Assembly: GCF_030145815.1 (NCBI RefSeq) | Contig: NZ_JAIXHL010000014.1 | Span: 1-64,000, forward strand | Source: Sphingomonas sp. | GTDB lineage: Bacteria > Pseudomonadota > Alphaproteobacteria > Sphingomonadales > Sphingomonadaceae | Direction of reading: 5' to 3' | DNA length: 64,000 nucleotides | Part shown: positions 1-8,027 of the stretch, piece by piece | Numbering within the stretch: position 1 is the stretch's first letter | How the letters are laid out: each line of letters opens with the position of its first letter | Notes under the pieces: generated by a model | Database searches by the model: none | Told to the model about the DNA's origin: nothing | What the model saw: only the letters and a program-made list of their open reading frames with translations | Position numbers and translations under genes: made by a program

Positions 1-248
1 GCGGGACGCGGCGCGGGGGCCGGCGGCGGCGGCGGCGCGGCGACAGGTGCGGGCGGCGGCGGTGCAGCCTCTTCGGTGGCGGTCCCGCTCTGTGGGCCGA
101 GCATGCGGCGGCGCTTCACTTCGACCACGACGGTGTTCGAGCGTCCGTGGCTGAAGCTTTGCTTCACCTTGCCGGTCTCGACCGTGCGCTTCAGCCCCAA
201 TGGCTGGCGCATTCCGAGTTTCGGCTTGTCGTTTTCGGTATCGCTCAA
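1..248 (-). CDS. infB: Translation initiation factor IF-2, N-terminal fragment
   Basis: This is the amino-terminal part of IF-2, the GTPase that brings initiator tRNA to the 30S subunit; the gene runs off the left edge of the window. The visible protein opens with MSDTENDKPKLGMRQPLGLK and continues with the SFSHGRSNTVVVEVKRR segment that is typical of the IF-2 N-terminal domain in alphaproteobacteria, followed by an Ala/Pro-rich linker. The start is TTG at 248, with AGGA about eight bases upstream. It is the last gene of rimP-nusA-ylxR-infB. The GTPase domain cannot be checked here. Confidence 0.9.
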   Translation of the reverse strand, partial: MSDTENDKPKLGMRQPLGLKRTVETGKVKQSFSHGRSNTVVVEVKRRRMLGPQSGTATEEAAPPPPAPVAAPPPPPAPAPRP

Positions 249-288
249 GTCTCTAATCCTGTCGTTCTTCGTCGTTCGTTCAGATCGC

Positions 289-311
289 CGCAAGGCCCGA
301 TGCGCCTTGCG
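289..311 (-). repeat. Short inverted repeat between ylxR and infB
   Basis: CGCAAGG and CCTTGCG form a 7-bp inverted repeat with a 9-nt loop in the 79-nt gap between ylxR and infB. A third CGCAAGG lies at 321-327. It could form an RNA hairpin in the operon transcript, but there is no T-run, so it is not a clear terminator. Confidence 0.3.
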
Positions 312-327
312 AGCGGGTTTCGCAAGG

Positions 328-996
328 CTATGGGGCCGGGTCGGGTCCGATAAAATGGAGCAGTCGGTCGAGTGCTTCGCGCACCCGCCCCGCTGCTCGT
401 GGGTCGGTCAGGCCTGCATGTACCACATTTTCGCGGCCAAGCGCCAAGGACAATATGGTGCGTGGGAACGGCAATGTGAACCCCGTGTCCCCGGAGCCCT
501 CACGATCAGTGCCGACGCGCAACGCCTGGTCGAGCTTGCGCGAGCCGTCCGCCCCAGCGTCAGCAGCGTGCAGCAGCAGGTGCAGCTTGCCCATCCGGCC
601 CGCCTTTTCGATCCGCTCGCCGCCGATCACCACATAGCCGGCCTTGGCCTCCAGCCCGAGCCGATCGAGGAACGCGCGTTCGAGCTGCGCCACGATGCGC
701 GCGCCAAGATCTTCGGGGATGTTGAGGTCGCTCGTCTTGAACGCCCGCGACAGCGCGCCGCGCAGCTGCTTGCCGCTCGCCTCCAGCGTCGCGCGGTCGA
801 CGCCGATCCATGCCCCGCGCCCCGGGGCCTTGGCACGAACGTCGGGCAGCACATCGCCATCGGGCGACACGGCAAGCCGGATCAGCCCGTCGCGAGGCTG
901 ACCCTCGCGCGAGAGGATACAGGTGCGGATGGGACCCCCATCCGCACGCTGACCGTCCGTCAGTTCAACCGGGCGCTCATTGTTCGGAGTCCGCAA
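328..996 (-). CDS. ylxR: YlxR-family (DUF448) RNA-binding protein with L7Ae-like second domain
   Basis: A 222-aa protein encoded between nusA and infB, the usual place for this family. Residues about 21-75 match the YlxR/DUF448 fold: RTCILSREGQPRD and the strongly conserved GRGAW at 59-63. Residues about 95-150 (DRLGLEAKAGYVVIG) resemble the L7Ae-like fold found fused to YlxR in alphaproteobacteria. The start is TTG at 996, because AGGAGG lies exactly six bases upstream; an in-frame ATG at 1050 lies further inside nusA and has no such site. The start overlaps the nusA end by 20 nt, so translation is probably coupled. The family is thought to bind RNA; a specific role is not shown by the sequence. 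Confidence 0.85.
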   Translation of the reverse strand: MRTPNNERPVELTDGQRADGGPIRTCILSREGQPRDGLIRLAVSPDGDVLPDVRAKAPGRGAWIGVDRATLEASGKQLRGALSRAFKTSDLNIPEDLGARIVAQLERAFLDRLGLEAKAGYVVIGGERIEKAGRMGKLHLLLHAADAGADGSRKLDQALRVGTDREGSGDTGFTLPFPRTILSLALGRENVVHAGLTDPRAAGRVREALDRLLHFIGPDPAP

Positions 997-2605
997 CAGC
1001 GTCCTCCTCGCCTGCCGAGGCAGGTTCTTCGTCCGCGAACCAGTGTGCACGGGCCGCCATGATGATCTCGTTGCCCTGCTCGTCGGTCAGACCGTACTCG
1101 CCGAGCACGCCGCCCTTGTCCTGCTCGCGCACTGGCGCTGCCGGGCCATCGCCACGGCGACGCGGTTCGGCGCGCTTCTTGGCGACCAGTTCGTCGGTGG
1201 CGAGATCGGCCAGATCGTCGAGCGTCTTGATCCCGGCCTTGCCCAGTGTGACCAGCATCGCTTCGGTCAGATACGGCATGGTCGCCAGATCGTCCTCGAC
1301 GCCCAGCGCACGGCGGGCCTCGCGGTTTGCCTCTTCGCGGCGCTCAAGTGCCTCGGCGGCGCGGCTCTGCAGCTCCTGCGCGAGGTCGTCGTCAAAGCCT
1401 TCGATGCTCGCCAGCTCGTCGATTTCGACATAGGCGACCTCTTCCAGCTGGCTGAAGCCTTCGGCAACCAGCAGCTGGGCAAGCGTCTCGTCGACGTCGA
1501 GTTCGTTCTGGAACATCTCGCTGTTGGCGACGAATTCCTGCTGACGCTTCTCGCTCGAATCGGTCTCGGTCATGATGTCGATCGCCTTGCCGGTCAGCTG
1601 GCTGGCGAGGCGGACATTCTGGCCGCGACGGCCGATGGCAAGGCTCAGCTGATCGTCGGGCACGACCACTTCGATGCGGTCATCCTCTTCGTCGATGACG
1701 ACGCGCGCGACGTTCGCCGGCTGCAGCGCGTTGACGACGAAGGTCGCGGTGTCGGGCGACCACGGGATGATGTCGATCTTCTCGCCCTGCATTTCCTGAA
1801 CGACCGCCTGCACGCGGCTGCCCTTCATGCCGACGCAGGCGCCGACCGGGTCGATCGAGGAATCGTGCGAAATCACGCCGATCTTGGCGCGCGAACCCGG
1901 GTCGCGGGCAGCGGCCTTGATCTCGATGATCCCGTCATAGATTTCCGGGACTTCCTGCGCGAACAGCTTCTTCATGAAGTCGGGATGCGCGCGGCTCAGG
2001 AAGATCTGGGGCCCACGCGTTTCGCGCACGACCTTCAGGATCAGGCTGCGGACGCGGTCGCCGACGCGCACCACTTCGCGCGGGATCTGTGCGTCGCGGC
2101 GGATCACGCCTTCGGCACGGCCCAGATCGACCACGACATGGCCGAACTCGACGCGCTTGACGACGCCGGTGATGATCTCGCCCTGGCGGTCCTTGAACTC
2201 TTCATACTGGCGCTCACGCTCGGCGTCGCGGACCTTCTGGAAGATGATCTGCTTGCTTGCCTGCGCCTGGATGCGGCCGAATTCGATCGGCGGCAGCGGA
2301 TCGACGATGAAGTCGCCGACCTTGGCATCCTTCTGGATCTTCTGCGCGCCCTTGAGGTCGACCTGCTTGAAATAGTCGTCGACGGCCTCGACCACCTCGA
2401 CCACGCGCCACAGGCGCAGGTCGCCGGTCATCGGGTCCAGCTTGGCGCGGATGTCGTTCTCGACGCCATAGCGATTCTTGGCGGCACGCTCGATCGCGTC
2501 CTCCATCGCCTCGATGACGATCGCCTTGTCGATCATCTTCTCGGACGCCACCGAATTGGCGATGGCGATCAGCTCGGCCTTGTTGGCGGAAATGGCGGTG
2601 GCCAT
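977..2605 (-). CDS. nusA: Transcription termination/antitermination protein NusA
   Basis: NusA binds RNA polymerase and nascent RNA and modulates pausing, termination and antitermination. The 542-aa protein shows the full domain order: N-terminal polymerase-binding domain (about 1-130), S1 domain (about 143-205, GVVKRVEFGHVVVDLGRAEG), KH1 with GMKGSR at 259-264, KH2 with GRRGQN at 325-330, and an acidic C-terminal part with two helix-hairpin-helix-like repeats (about 370-540). The ATG at 2605 shares one base with the rimP stop codon (TGATG). It is the second gene of the rimP-nusA-ylxR-infB operon. Confidence 0.97.
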   Translation of the reverse strand: MATAISANKAELIAIANSVASEKMIDKAIVIEAMEDAIERAAKNRYGVENDIRAKLDPMTGDLRLWRVVEVVEAVDDYFKQVDLKGAQKIQKDAKVGDFIVDPLPPIEFGRIQAQASKQIIFQKVRDAERERQYEEFKDRQGEIITGVVKRVEFGHVVVDLGRAEGVIRRDAQIPREVVRVGDRVRSLILKVVRETRGPQIFLSRAHPDFMKKLFAQEVPEIYDGIIEIKAAARDPGSRAKIGVISHDSSIDPVGACVGMKGSRVQAVVQEMQGEKIDIIPWSPDTATFVVNALQPANVARVVIDEEDDRIEVVVPDDQLSLAIGRRGQNVRLASQLTGKAIDIMTETDSSEKRQQEFVANSEMFQNELDVDETLAQLLVAEGFSQLEEVAYVEIDELASIEGFDDDLAQELQSRAAEALERREEANREARRALGVEDDLATMPYLTEAMLVTLGKAGIKTLDDLADLATDELVAKKRAEPRRRGDGPAAPVREQDKGGVLGEYGLTDEQGNEIIMAARAHWFADEEPASAGEEDAVADSEQ

Positions 2606-3150
2606 CAGTCCTGTTCCTCTGCTTCGAATTCGTCCGCGCCCTCGGTCGAGAGCGGCTTGGTTGCGGCGATCAGCCGGTCGGTGATCAGGAGCTTGGCATC
2701 CTCGATCTTGCCGAACGGCACTGAATAAGTGACGCCCTGCGCGTCGGTAATCGCGACCACCTCACCGGTCACACCGGCAAGGTCGCCCTTATATTGTTTG
2801 CGCCCGTCGACCTTCTCGCTGAGCGTGATGCGGGCTTCATGCCCCTTCCAGTCCGCGAAATCCTTGAGCCGGGTCAGCGGCCGGTCGATGCCGGGCGAGC
2901 TGACCTCCAACCGGTACGCTTCGGGGATCGGATCGCGGCCTGCCTCTTCGAGTTCATCGAGCCGGTCGGAGATGCGGCGCGACAGGTCGGCGCAATCGTC
3001 GATGTTGAGCTGACGCGTGTCGGGCCGCTCCGCCATCACCTGCAGCGTACGGTCGCCCTCACCGCCAAACAGCTTGACGCGCACCAGATCGAAGCCGAGC
3101 GCACGTGCCTCGGGCTCGATGATTGCGGTCAGGACTGCCAGATCGGTCAA
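2605..3150 (-). CDS. rimP: Ribosome maturation factor RimP
   Basis: RimP assists maturation of the 30S subunit. The 181-aa product has the family's N-terminal domain (LTAIIEPEARALGFDLVRVK) and the YRLEVSSPGIDRPLT motif at about residues 82-96, followed by the SH3-like C-terminal domain. The start is TTG at 3150 with GGAG ten bases upstream; no ATG gives a better N-terminus. It is the first gene of the nusA operon, and its stop overlaps the nusA start by one base. Confidence 0.95.
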   Translation of the reverse strand: MTDLAVLTAIIEPEARALGFDLVRVKLFGGEGDRTLQVMAERPDTRQLNIDDCADLSRRISDRLDELEEAGRDPIPEAYRLEVSSPGIDRPLTRLKDFADWKGHEARITLSEKVDGRKQYKGDLAGVTGEVVAITDAQGVTYSVPFGKIEDAKLLITDRLIAATKPLSTEGADEFEAEEQD

Positions 3151-3244
3151 CGCTCAAAACTCCAACTGCACCGGATACACCCCGTCGCCGCCGGACCCGG
3201 TGGGTCCGACCTCGCCAAGGTTGCCAATGTCGAGAACGGCCTCC

Positions 3245-3273
3245 CTATACGCGCACGCCGCACAAACGGCAAG
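3245..3273 (-). promoter_or_regulatory. Predicted sigma-70 promoter of the rimP-nusA operon
   Basis: On the minus strand TTGCCG (3273-3268) is followed after exactly 17 bases by TATAGG (3250-3245). This puts a start near 3238 and gives a leader of roughly 90 nt before the rimP TTG. The leader contains a 7-bp hairpin (CGGACCC/GGGTCCG, 3192-3208). The assignment rests on motif and spacing only. Confidence 0.5.
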
Positions 3274-3372
3274 CCGTTCGAGTCTGCTCCTTGCGACCCC
3301 TTTTCGCGCGCCGCTTCGCATGCAACATCGTCGCATCTCGCGCGTTGCGCGCACAGTTTCTGGGAGGATTTG

Positions 3373-4506
3373 ATGCGCCTGTTACCGATCGCCGCCGTGC
3401 CGTTCGTCCTGATCGCCTGCACCACGGCCCAGCCCGGCAACAGCCAGGAAAGCGTCGCCGCATCCGGCGCGCTGCCTTTCACCGTGACCCCGGTGGCCGA
3501 TTTCGACGCGCCCTGGTCGATGACCTTCCTGCCCGACGGGCGCATGCTGGTGACCGAAAAGGCCGGCAAGCTGATCATGGTCAGCGCCGACGGCAAGACC
3601 AAGACCGAAGTGACCGGCGTCCCCGCAGTCGACAGCGCCGGGCAAGGCGCGCTCAAGGAAATTCTGCTCGCGCCGGACTATGCGAAGAGCAAGCGCGTCT
3701 ATTTCAGCTTTTCCGAGGCCGGGCAGGGCGGCAAGGGCGTCGTCCTTGCCCGCGCGGTGCTGACCGACGGCACTGCGCCAACGCTGACCAATGTCGAGCG
3801 GCTGTTCCAGGCCAGCCCCTATGTCGAGGGCAGCGGCCATTATTCGGGCCGCATCGCCTTTGCCCCCGACGGCAAGCATCTGTTCTTCGCCAATGGCGAG
3901 CGCCAGAAGTTCGATCCGGCACAGGACCCCAAGTCCACGCTCGGCAAGATGCTGCGCCTCACCCTCGACGGCAAACCCGCCGGCGATCCGGGCCTGACGG
4001 CGAAGGGTTTCCACCCGGCCGTCTGGTCCTACGGCCATCGCAACCTGCTCGGCATCGCGTTCGACAGCGCCGGCAATCTGTGGGAGCAGGAAATGGGCCC
4101 CAAGGGCGGCGACGAGGTCAATCTGGTCCTGCCTGGCCGCAACTATGGCTATCCGATCGTCTCGGACGGCGATCATTATGACGGGCGCGACATTCCCGAC
4201 CACAAGACGCGCCCGGAGTTCGAGGCGCCCAAAGTGTCGTGGAACCCGGCAATCTCGCCGGGCGGGCTGATCGTCTATTCGGGCAAGATGTTCCCGCAAT
4301 GGAAGGGCGATCTGTTCATCGGCGGCCTGTCGAGCCAGGCGCTGGTCCGCGTCGATGTCAACGGTACCAATGCGACCAAGGGCGACCAATGGCCGATGGG
4401 TGCCCGCATCCGTGAGGTCGAGGAGGGCCCCGATGGCGCGATCTGGCTGCTCGAAGATGGCGGCCGCGGGTCGGAAGGGCGGCTGCTCAAGCTGACGCGG
4501 AAATAA
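3373..4506 (+). CDS. PQQ-dependent sugar dehydrogenase (soluble aldose dehydrogenase type), lipoprotein
   Basis: A 377-aa member of the soluble glucose/aldose sugar dehydrogenase family (YliI/Asd-like), a six-bladed beta-propeller that oxidises aldoses with PQQ in the periplasm. The N-terminus is a lipoprotein signal with lipobox LIAC. Family motifs are present: WSMTFLPDGRMLVTEK, the HYSGRIAFAPDGKHLFFANG blade, the VWSYGHRN segment and the GGDEVN motif with GRNYGYP. The start at 3373 follows GGGAGGA. It is transcribed divergently from rimP and ends four bases before a convergent thioesterase gene. The true electron acceptor and substrate are unknown. Confidence 0.88.
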   Translation: MRLLPIAAVPFVLIACTTAQPGNSQESVAASGALPFTVTPVADFDAPWSMTFLPDGRMLVTEKAGKLIMVSADGKTKTEVTGVPAVDSAGQGALKEILLAPDYAKSKRVYFSFSEAGQGGKGVVLARAVLTDGTAPTLTNVERLFQASPYVEGSGHYSGRIAFAPDGKHLFFANGERQKFDPAQDPKSTLGKMLRLTLDGKPAGDPGLTAKGFHPAVWSYGHRNLLGIAFDSAGNLWEQEMGPKGGDEVNLVLPGRNYGYPIVSDGDHYDGRDIPDHKTRPEFEAPKVSWNPAISPGGLIVYSGKMFPQWKGDLFIGGLSSQALVRVDVNGTNATKGDQWPMGARIREVEEGPDGAIWLLEDGGRGSEGRLLKLTRK

Positions 4507-4509
4507 CTC

Positions 4510-4896
4510 TTACCCGATCAGGAAATTCATCCGGGCCGCCGCCACCGGGCGGTCCGGGTCATCCTGCCAGGCGAATGCCTCGACATTCGCAACGCGGTTG
4601 CCCAGCCGGCTGACCTTCCCCTGTGCGCGCGTGACCTTTTCGCGCCCGCCGCGCATGAAATCGACGGTGACGTTGACCGGCTTGATCCGTGCGCCTTCGC
4701 GATCCTCCGCCGCCAGCGCATGCCGCAGCGCGGCGACCGCTGCCATTTCGAGCAGTCCCGACAGCGCGCCGCCATGGACGAACCCCGGACGCCCCAGCAC
4801 GCCGCTGCCGAACGGCATGTCGAGGATCGGAGGCCCCTTCCCGCGCTCGATCGTGATGCCGAGCAATTCGGCATAGGGCGGCAGCGCAAAGCTCAT
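4510..4896 (-). CDS. PaaI-family hotdog thioesterase
   Basis: A 128-aa single hotdog-fold protein. The segment GRPGFVHGGALSGLLEMAA (about 37-55) is the central helix motif of PaaI/YbdB-type acyl-CoA thioesterases, and VNVTVDFMRGG follows as the typical beta strand. It is expected to hydrolyse an acyl- or aryl-CoA ester in the cytoplasm; the substrate cannot be told. Its ATG overlaps the stop of the upstream paralogous thioesterase gene by four bases (ATGA), so the two are a coupled pair and may act as a heteromer or on related substrates. Confidence 0.82.
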   Translation of the reverse strand: MSFALPPYAELLGITIERGKGPPILDMPFGSGVLGRPGFVHGGALSGLLEMAAVAALRHALAAEDREGARIKPVNVTVDFMRGGREKVTRAQGKVSRLGNRVANVEAFAWQDDPDRPVAAARMNFLIG

Positions 4897-5330
4897 GCCG
4901 CACCCTCCATGAACATGAAGGTGCCGGCGACATGCGCGACCGGATCGTCGGGATCGCCGTCATGCGCCACTCCGCGCACGAACCCGACCGAGCGGGTCAC
5001 GCGATAGCATTCACCCCGCCCGATCACCTCACGCCCCGCCACCGCCGGCCGCAGATAATCGACACGCAGGTCGAGCGTCGCATGCGGCAGGAACCCGCCG
5101 CGCTTCATCCACACCGCCACGCTGGTCGCCATGTCGAGCAGGGTGATGATCGGCCCCGACGCCAGCACCCCGCGCTCGACATCGCCGATCAGTTTTGGAT
5201 CGAACGGCAGTGCAAGCTCGCACCAGTCAGGACCGTGAGCGCGATAACGGATGCCCAGCGCATCGCCATGCCCGCCCACCCGGGCGGTGAAAAAGCGTTG
5301 GGGGTCAAAGGGGATCGGCGCCGCGCTCAT
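4893..5330 (-). CDS. PaaI-family hotdog thioesterase (second of a pair)
   Basis: A 145-aa hotdog protein. The core reads LASGPIITLLDMATSVAVW with the strand TLDLRVDYLRPA, the pattern of PaaI-type thioesterases, though the HGG of the partner gene is replaced by SGP, so its active site may differ. The ATG at 5330 gives a family-length protein; the reading frame continues upstream to 5474, but that extension does not look like coding sequence. It is the first gene of the two-gene unit with 4510-4896 and is divergent from the peptide cassette at 5459. Confidence 0.78.
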   Translation of the reverse strand: MSAAPIPFDPQRFFTARVGGHGDALGIRYRAHGPDWCELALPFDPKLIGDVERGVLASGPIITLLDMATSVAVWMKRGGFLPHATLDLRVDYLRPAVAGREVIGRGECYRVTRSVGFVRGVAHDGDPDDPVAHVAGTFMFMEGAA

Positions 5331-5458
5331 GGCGGTCGCGCTAGCGGGCCGAGTGACGCACGGCAAGCCGGGGGCGAACGCAACATAAAGTCGAATTAAC
5401 TCAGCCATTGCGACGTCACCGCCTAGCCTGACCCCATCATCAAATGGGGGGCACGACC

Positions 5459-5605
5459 ATGCTGACGCTCGCACTGTCCGACATCGCCACGCTGGGCACT
5501 CAGGTCGCGATGCACGGCGCGATCCGCGCTTCGGAAATCGCCGGGGACGAGATTTTCGAGATGATGGTCGCGATCGTCATCATCGTTTACGACACCGCCG
5601 CTTGA
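5459..5605 (+). CDS. Small 48-aa peptide at the head of an uncharacterised cassette
   Basis: An ATG-started 48-codon ORF with a G-rich stretch 5-12 bases upstream. The peptide starts MLTLALSDIATLGTQVAMH, has an acidic middle (SEIAGDEIFE) and a hydrophobic C-terminal run (MMVAIVIIVYD). There is no Cys. Its TGA overlaps the TTG start of the next gene (TTGA), a layout that suggests translational coupling. No known family was recognised. It could be a precursor or partner peptide of the neighbouring proteins, a small membrane peptide, or only a leader ORF that drives translation of the next gene. Confidence 0.5.
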   Translation: MLTLALSDIATLGTQVAMHGAIRASEIAGDEIFEMMVAIVIIVYDTAA

Positions 5606-6504
5606 CCAGCCTCGCCCCGGCGGTGTCGGGAGTGCGCGCGCGATCGACTTGCGCCAATGCCGCCTTTGCCGACGCCGTGCGCGACCGCGTTGGCGCCCGG
5701 TTCGCCGGGCTTGGTGATGCGGACGCGGTGCAGGAACAAGCCCGCGTGCTGCTGTCCGACAGCGACTGGATCGCCGACCTGATCGCGCCGCTGGTCGATG
5801 CCCTGCGCGCCGATCCGTGGTTCGATCCGGCGCTCCGCATGACCCGCGATGCCCTGCGCACGGCGGTGGTGCTCGCCGATCTGCCCAGCGTGACGCTGAC
5901 CGCGAGCGTCACATCGGCCGCTGCGCTCGCCGGGATCGATCCGCCAAGCACGGTGGTGCTGTCGGGGCGGCGCGCGCTGACCCGGTATGTCCGGGGCGGG
6001 GAGGCACAGGTGCGGCGTTGGCGGCTCGCCGATGCCGACCCACGCCGCTGCGTCGAGATTGCGCGCCTCACGCTGCACGACGGTGACCTGATCGAACTGG
6101 ACGGTCGGCGCGAAGGGCGGCTGATCGTTGCTGCAGCCAGCGACGTCGTTGCCATCACGGCAACTGCCAAGCCGGGCGCCGATCCGCTGATCCACGAATT
6201 CGCGATCGCCGATGGCACACCCGTCCGCAGCGCGACCGCCGACGATCGGGCCTCGCGGGCCGAGCTGCTGCTCGCGCTGCTCCGCGCCAGCGGGCGGAGC
6301 GATGCGGTGGACAGCTTTGACGCCATGACTCGAGACCCCGCCTTTCACCTGCGCTGGGCGGCGATGCGTGAATGGCTGATGCTTGACGCACGCGCCGCAC
6401 GGCCCCGGCTGGCCGAAATGGCAGCCAAGGACCCCGACCCGGGCGTGCGCGCCGCGGCGGCGCAAACGCTCAACCGACTCGACGCCCGGATCGCCGCCGC
6501 ATGA
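5602..6504 (+). CDS. Uncharacterised protein with C-terminal HEAT-like repeats
   Basis: A 300-aa protein not assigned to a named family. The first half is helical (VQEQARVLLSDSDWIADLI). The middle is beta-rich and reads like a small cupin-type sandwich (ARLTLHDGDLIELDGR, about 155-170). The end is a helical repeat with HEAT character (LRWAAMREWLM and DPDPGVRAAAAQTLNRL). The start is TTG at 5602, which overlaps the stop of the 48-aa ORF. Its stop overlaps the ATG of the next gene by four bases. The layout indicates a coupled transcript of peptide, this protein, the cupin-like protein and the regulator. Confidence 0.7.
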   Translation: MTSLAPAVSGVRARSTCANAAFADAVRDRVGARFAGLGDADAVQEQARVLLSDSDWIADLIAPLVDALRADPWFDPALRMTRDALRTAVVLADLPSVTLTASVTSAAALAGIDPPSTVVLSGRRALTRYVRGGEAQVRRWRLADADPRRCVEIARLTLHDGDLIELDGRREGRLIVAAASDVVAITATAKPGADPLIHEFAIADGTPVRSATADDRASRAELLLALLRASGRSDAVDSFDAMTRDPAFHLRWAAMREWLMLDARAARPRLAEMAAKDPDPGVRAAAAQTLNRLDARIAAA

Positions 6505-7430
6505 CCCGCTTGATCGACCCCGGCATCGGTGGCGCGATCACCCTCGACGACCTGGTCGAGGCGTTAGAAACCACCCCATTCGATCCGCATGACGAGGACA
6601 GCTTTGCCGCACTCGGCCCGCTGCTTGCCCGGCTGGGGCGCAACCGGGATTTCCTCGCCGACCTCGCCATCGCCGAGCTCAAGACGCGCTGCGCCGGACA
6701 GAGCGCCGCCAACAGCTATGGCGCGCAGGTGTTCCTGCTGCGCCCGCCCAATCGCCGGTTCGTGCTGCGCGCCAACTTCTGGCCGTCGGGCGATGACGGC
6801 ATCGTCCAGGCGAGCGGCACTGCGCCGTTCGTTTATGGGATGGCGCACGACCATAATTTCCCGTTCCTGACCTATGGCTATCTCGGCCCCGGCTATTGGA
6901 GCGATTATTGGGAGCATGATCCCGACCGACCGGAGCAGCCGATGCGCTTCACCGGCCGTCGCCGGATCGAACCAGGGCAGCTGATGCTCTATCGCATGTG
7001 CCGCGACGTGCATGCGCAGCTGCCGCCTGACGCCTTTTCGGTCACGCTCAACATCCTGGGGAGCCATCCGTCACATCGCTGGATCGACCAGCATCGCTTC
7101 GACCCGGCGACCGGAGCCATCGCCGACGTGCTGACCACCGCGCCGTCGGAGGGGCTGGCGACGATCGCCACGCATCTCGGCGGTGGCAACGGGCTCGACC
7201 TGATCGACCACCTCGCCCGCCGCCACCCGCATCCGCGCATGCGCGCGACCGCGCTCGCCGCACTCGCATCGGCGCGACCGGACTGCCCGGAGGCCATGGC
7301 GCTGATCGCCCGCGCCGCACCGGATCACCCCGCTTTGGACCCATCTGCGGCAGACAGGGTGCAGCCGATCCGCGCAAAAGCGCCCTGTGGGCCCGGTGAT
7401 TCTATCCGAAGTCGAGATACCGTGGCTTGA
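6501..7430 (+). CDS. Cupin-like metalloprotein with C-terminal helical repeat
   Basis: A 309-aa protein. Residues about 108-135 contain YGMAHDHNFPFLT followed by GPGYWSDYWE, which fits cupin motif 1 (HxH followed by E). Residues about 155-185 read IEPGQLMLYRMCRDVHAQLP then SVTLNI, which fits cupin motif 2 with its PG turn and His. A metal-dependent enzyme or binding protein is therefore likely. The C-terminal 100 residues (HPHPRMRATALAALASA) look like HEAT-type repeats, as in the preceding gene, so the two may share an architecture. It overlaps the next gene by 44 nt. No family name is claimed; the cupin reading is by eye. Confidence 0.68.
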   Translation: MTRLIDPGIGGAITLDDLVEALETTPFDPHDEDSFAALGPLLARLGRNRDFLADLAIAELKTRCAGQSAANSYGAQVFLLRPPNRRFVLRANFWPSGDDGIVQASGTAPFVYGMAHDHNFPFLTYGYLGPGYWSDYWEHDPDRPEQPMRFTGRRRIEPGQLMLYRMCRDVHAQLPPDAFSVTLNILGSHPSHRWIDQHRFDPATGAIADVLTTAPSEGLATIATHLGGGNGLDLIDHLARRHPHPRMRATALAALASARPDCPEAMALIARAAPDHPALDPSAADRVQPIRAKAPCGPGDSIRSRDTVA

Positions 7431-7992
7431 CCAGGCCGTGCGCGCGCGGGGCTATCGGCTTGAGATCGGCGATGCGCGCGCCGCGCCCGCACCCCCTGTC
7501 GCGGCGATCCTGTGTCGATGGCAGATCGGGCGGGCGATCATGGCCGGGCCCGTCCCACAGATCGCGCTCACGCAGGACCGCGCCGCACTGGTCGCGGCGC
7601 TCGAAGCCGGCGCGTCCGACGCCGTGGTTGTTCCAGTCGATCCCGATGAGCTCGCCGCCCGTGTCGATGTCCGGGTGCGGCGCCATGCCGCCACCCCGCT
7701 CACGGTCGGCGCGCTGACGCTCGACCCGGTCGCACGCACCGCCATCCGGGCGGGAACGCAGATCGCGCTGGTTCCGCGCGAGTTCGCGCTGCTACGCTAC
7801 CTAGCCGAGTCGCACGGCCGATTCGTGCCCCGCAGCGAGCTGTTGGAACAAGTCTGGGGACTTCGCTTCGACCCCGGCACCAATGTTGTCGCGGTCCATA
7901 TTTCCAACCTGCGCGCCAAGCTCGACCGCCCGTTTCCGACCGCGCTGATCGAGGGTCGCAAGGGGCTAGGCTATCGCCTCATCGCCGATTAA
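7387..7992 (+). CDS. OmpR-type winged-helix regulator with degenerate receiver
   Basis: A 201-aa protein with a GTG start at 7387 (a second GTG lies at 7396). Residues about 108-200 are a clear OmpR/PhoB DNA-binding domain (LVPREFALLRYLAESHGRFVPR, VWG, NVVAVHISNLRAKLD, GLGYRLI). The first 100 residues have receiver-like pattern and length, but the strand that normally ends in the phospho-acceptor Asp reads VAAILCRW, so the Asp is missing. It is likely a phosphorylation-independent regulator, and probably controls the cassette in which it is the last gene. Confidence 0.8.
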   Translation: MGPVILSEVEIPWLDQAVRARGYRLEIGDARAAPAPPVAAILCRWQIGRAIMAGPVPQIALTQDRAALVAALEAGASDAVVVPVDPDELAARVDVRVRRHAATPLTVGALTLDPVARTAIRAGTQIALVPREFALLRYLAESHGRFVPRSELLEQVWGLRFDPGTNVVAVHISNLRAKLDRPFPTALIEGRKGLGYRLIAD

Positions 7993-8027
7993 CGTAAGCG
8001 TAAAGCAAGATCGAACGGAGCGGAGCC

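Noticed and set aside
980-2728. Plus-strand frame of 582 codons opposite nusA
   Set aside because: Antisense to nusA, which has a full domain set on the other strand.
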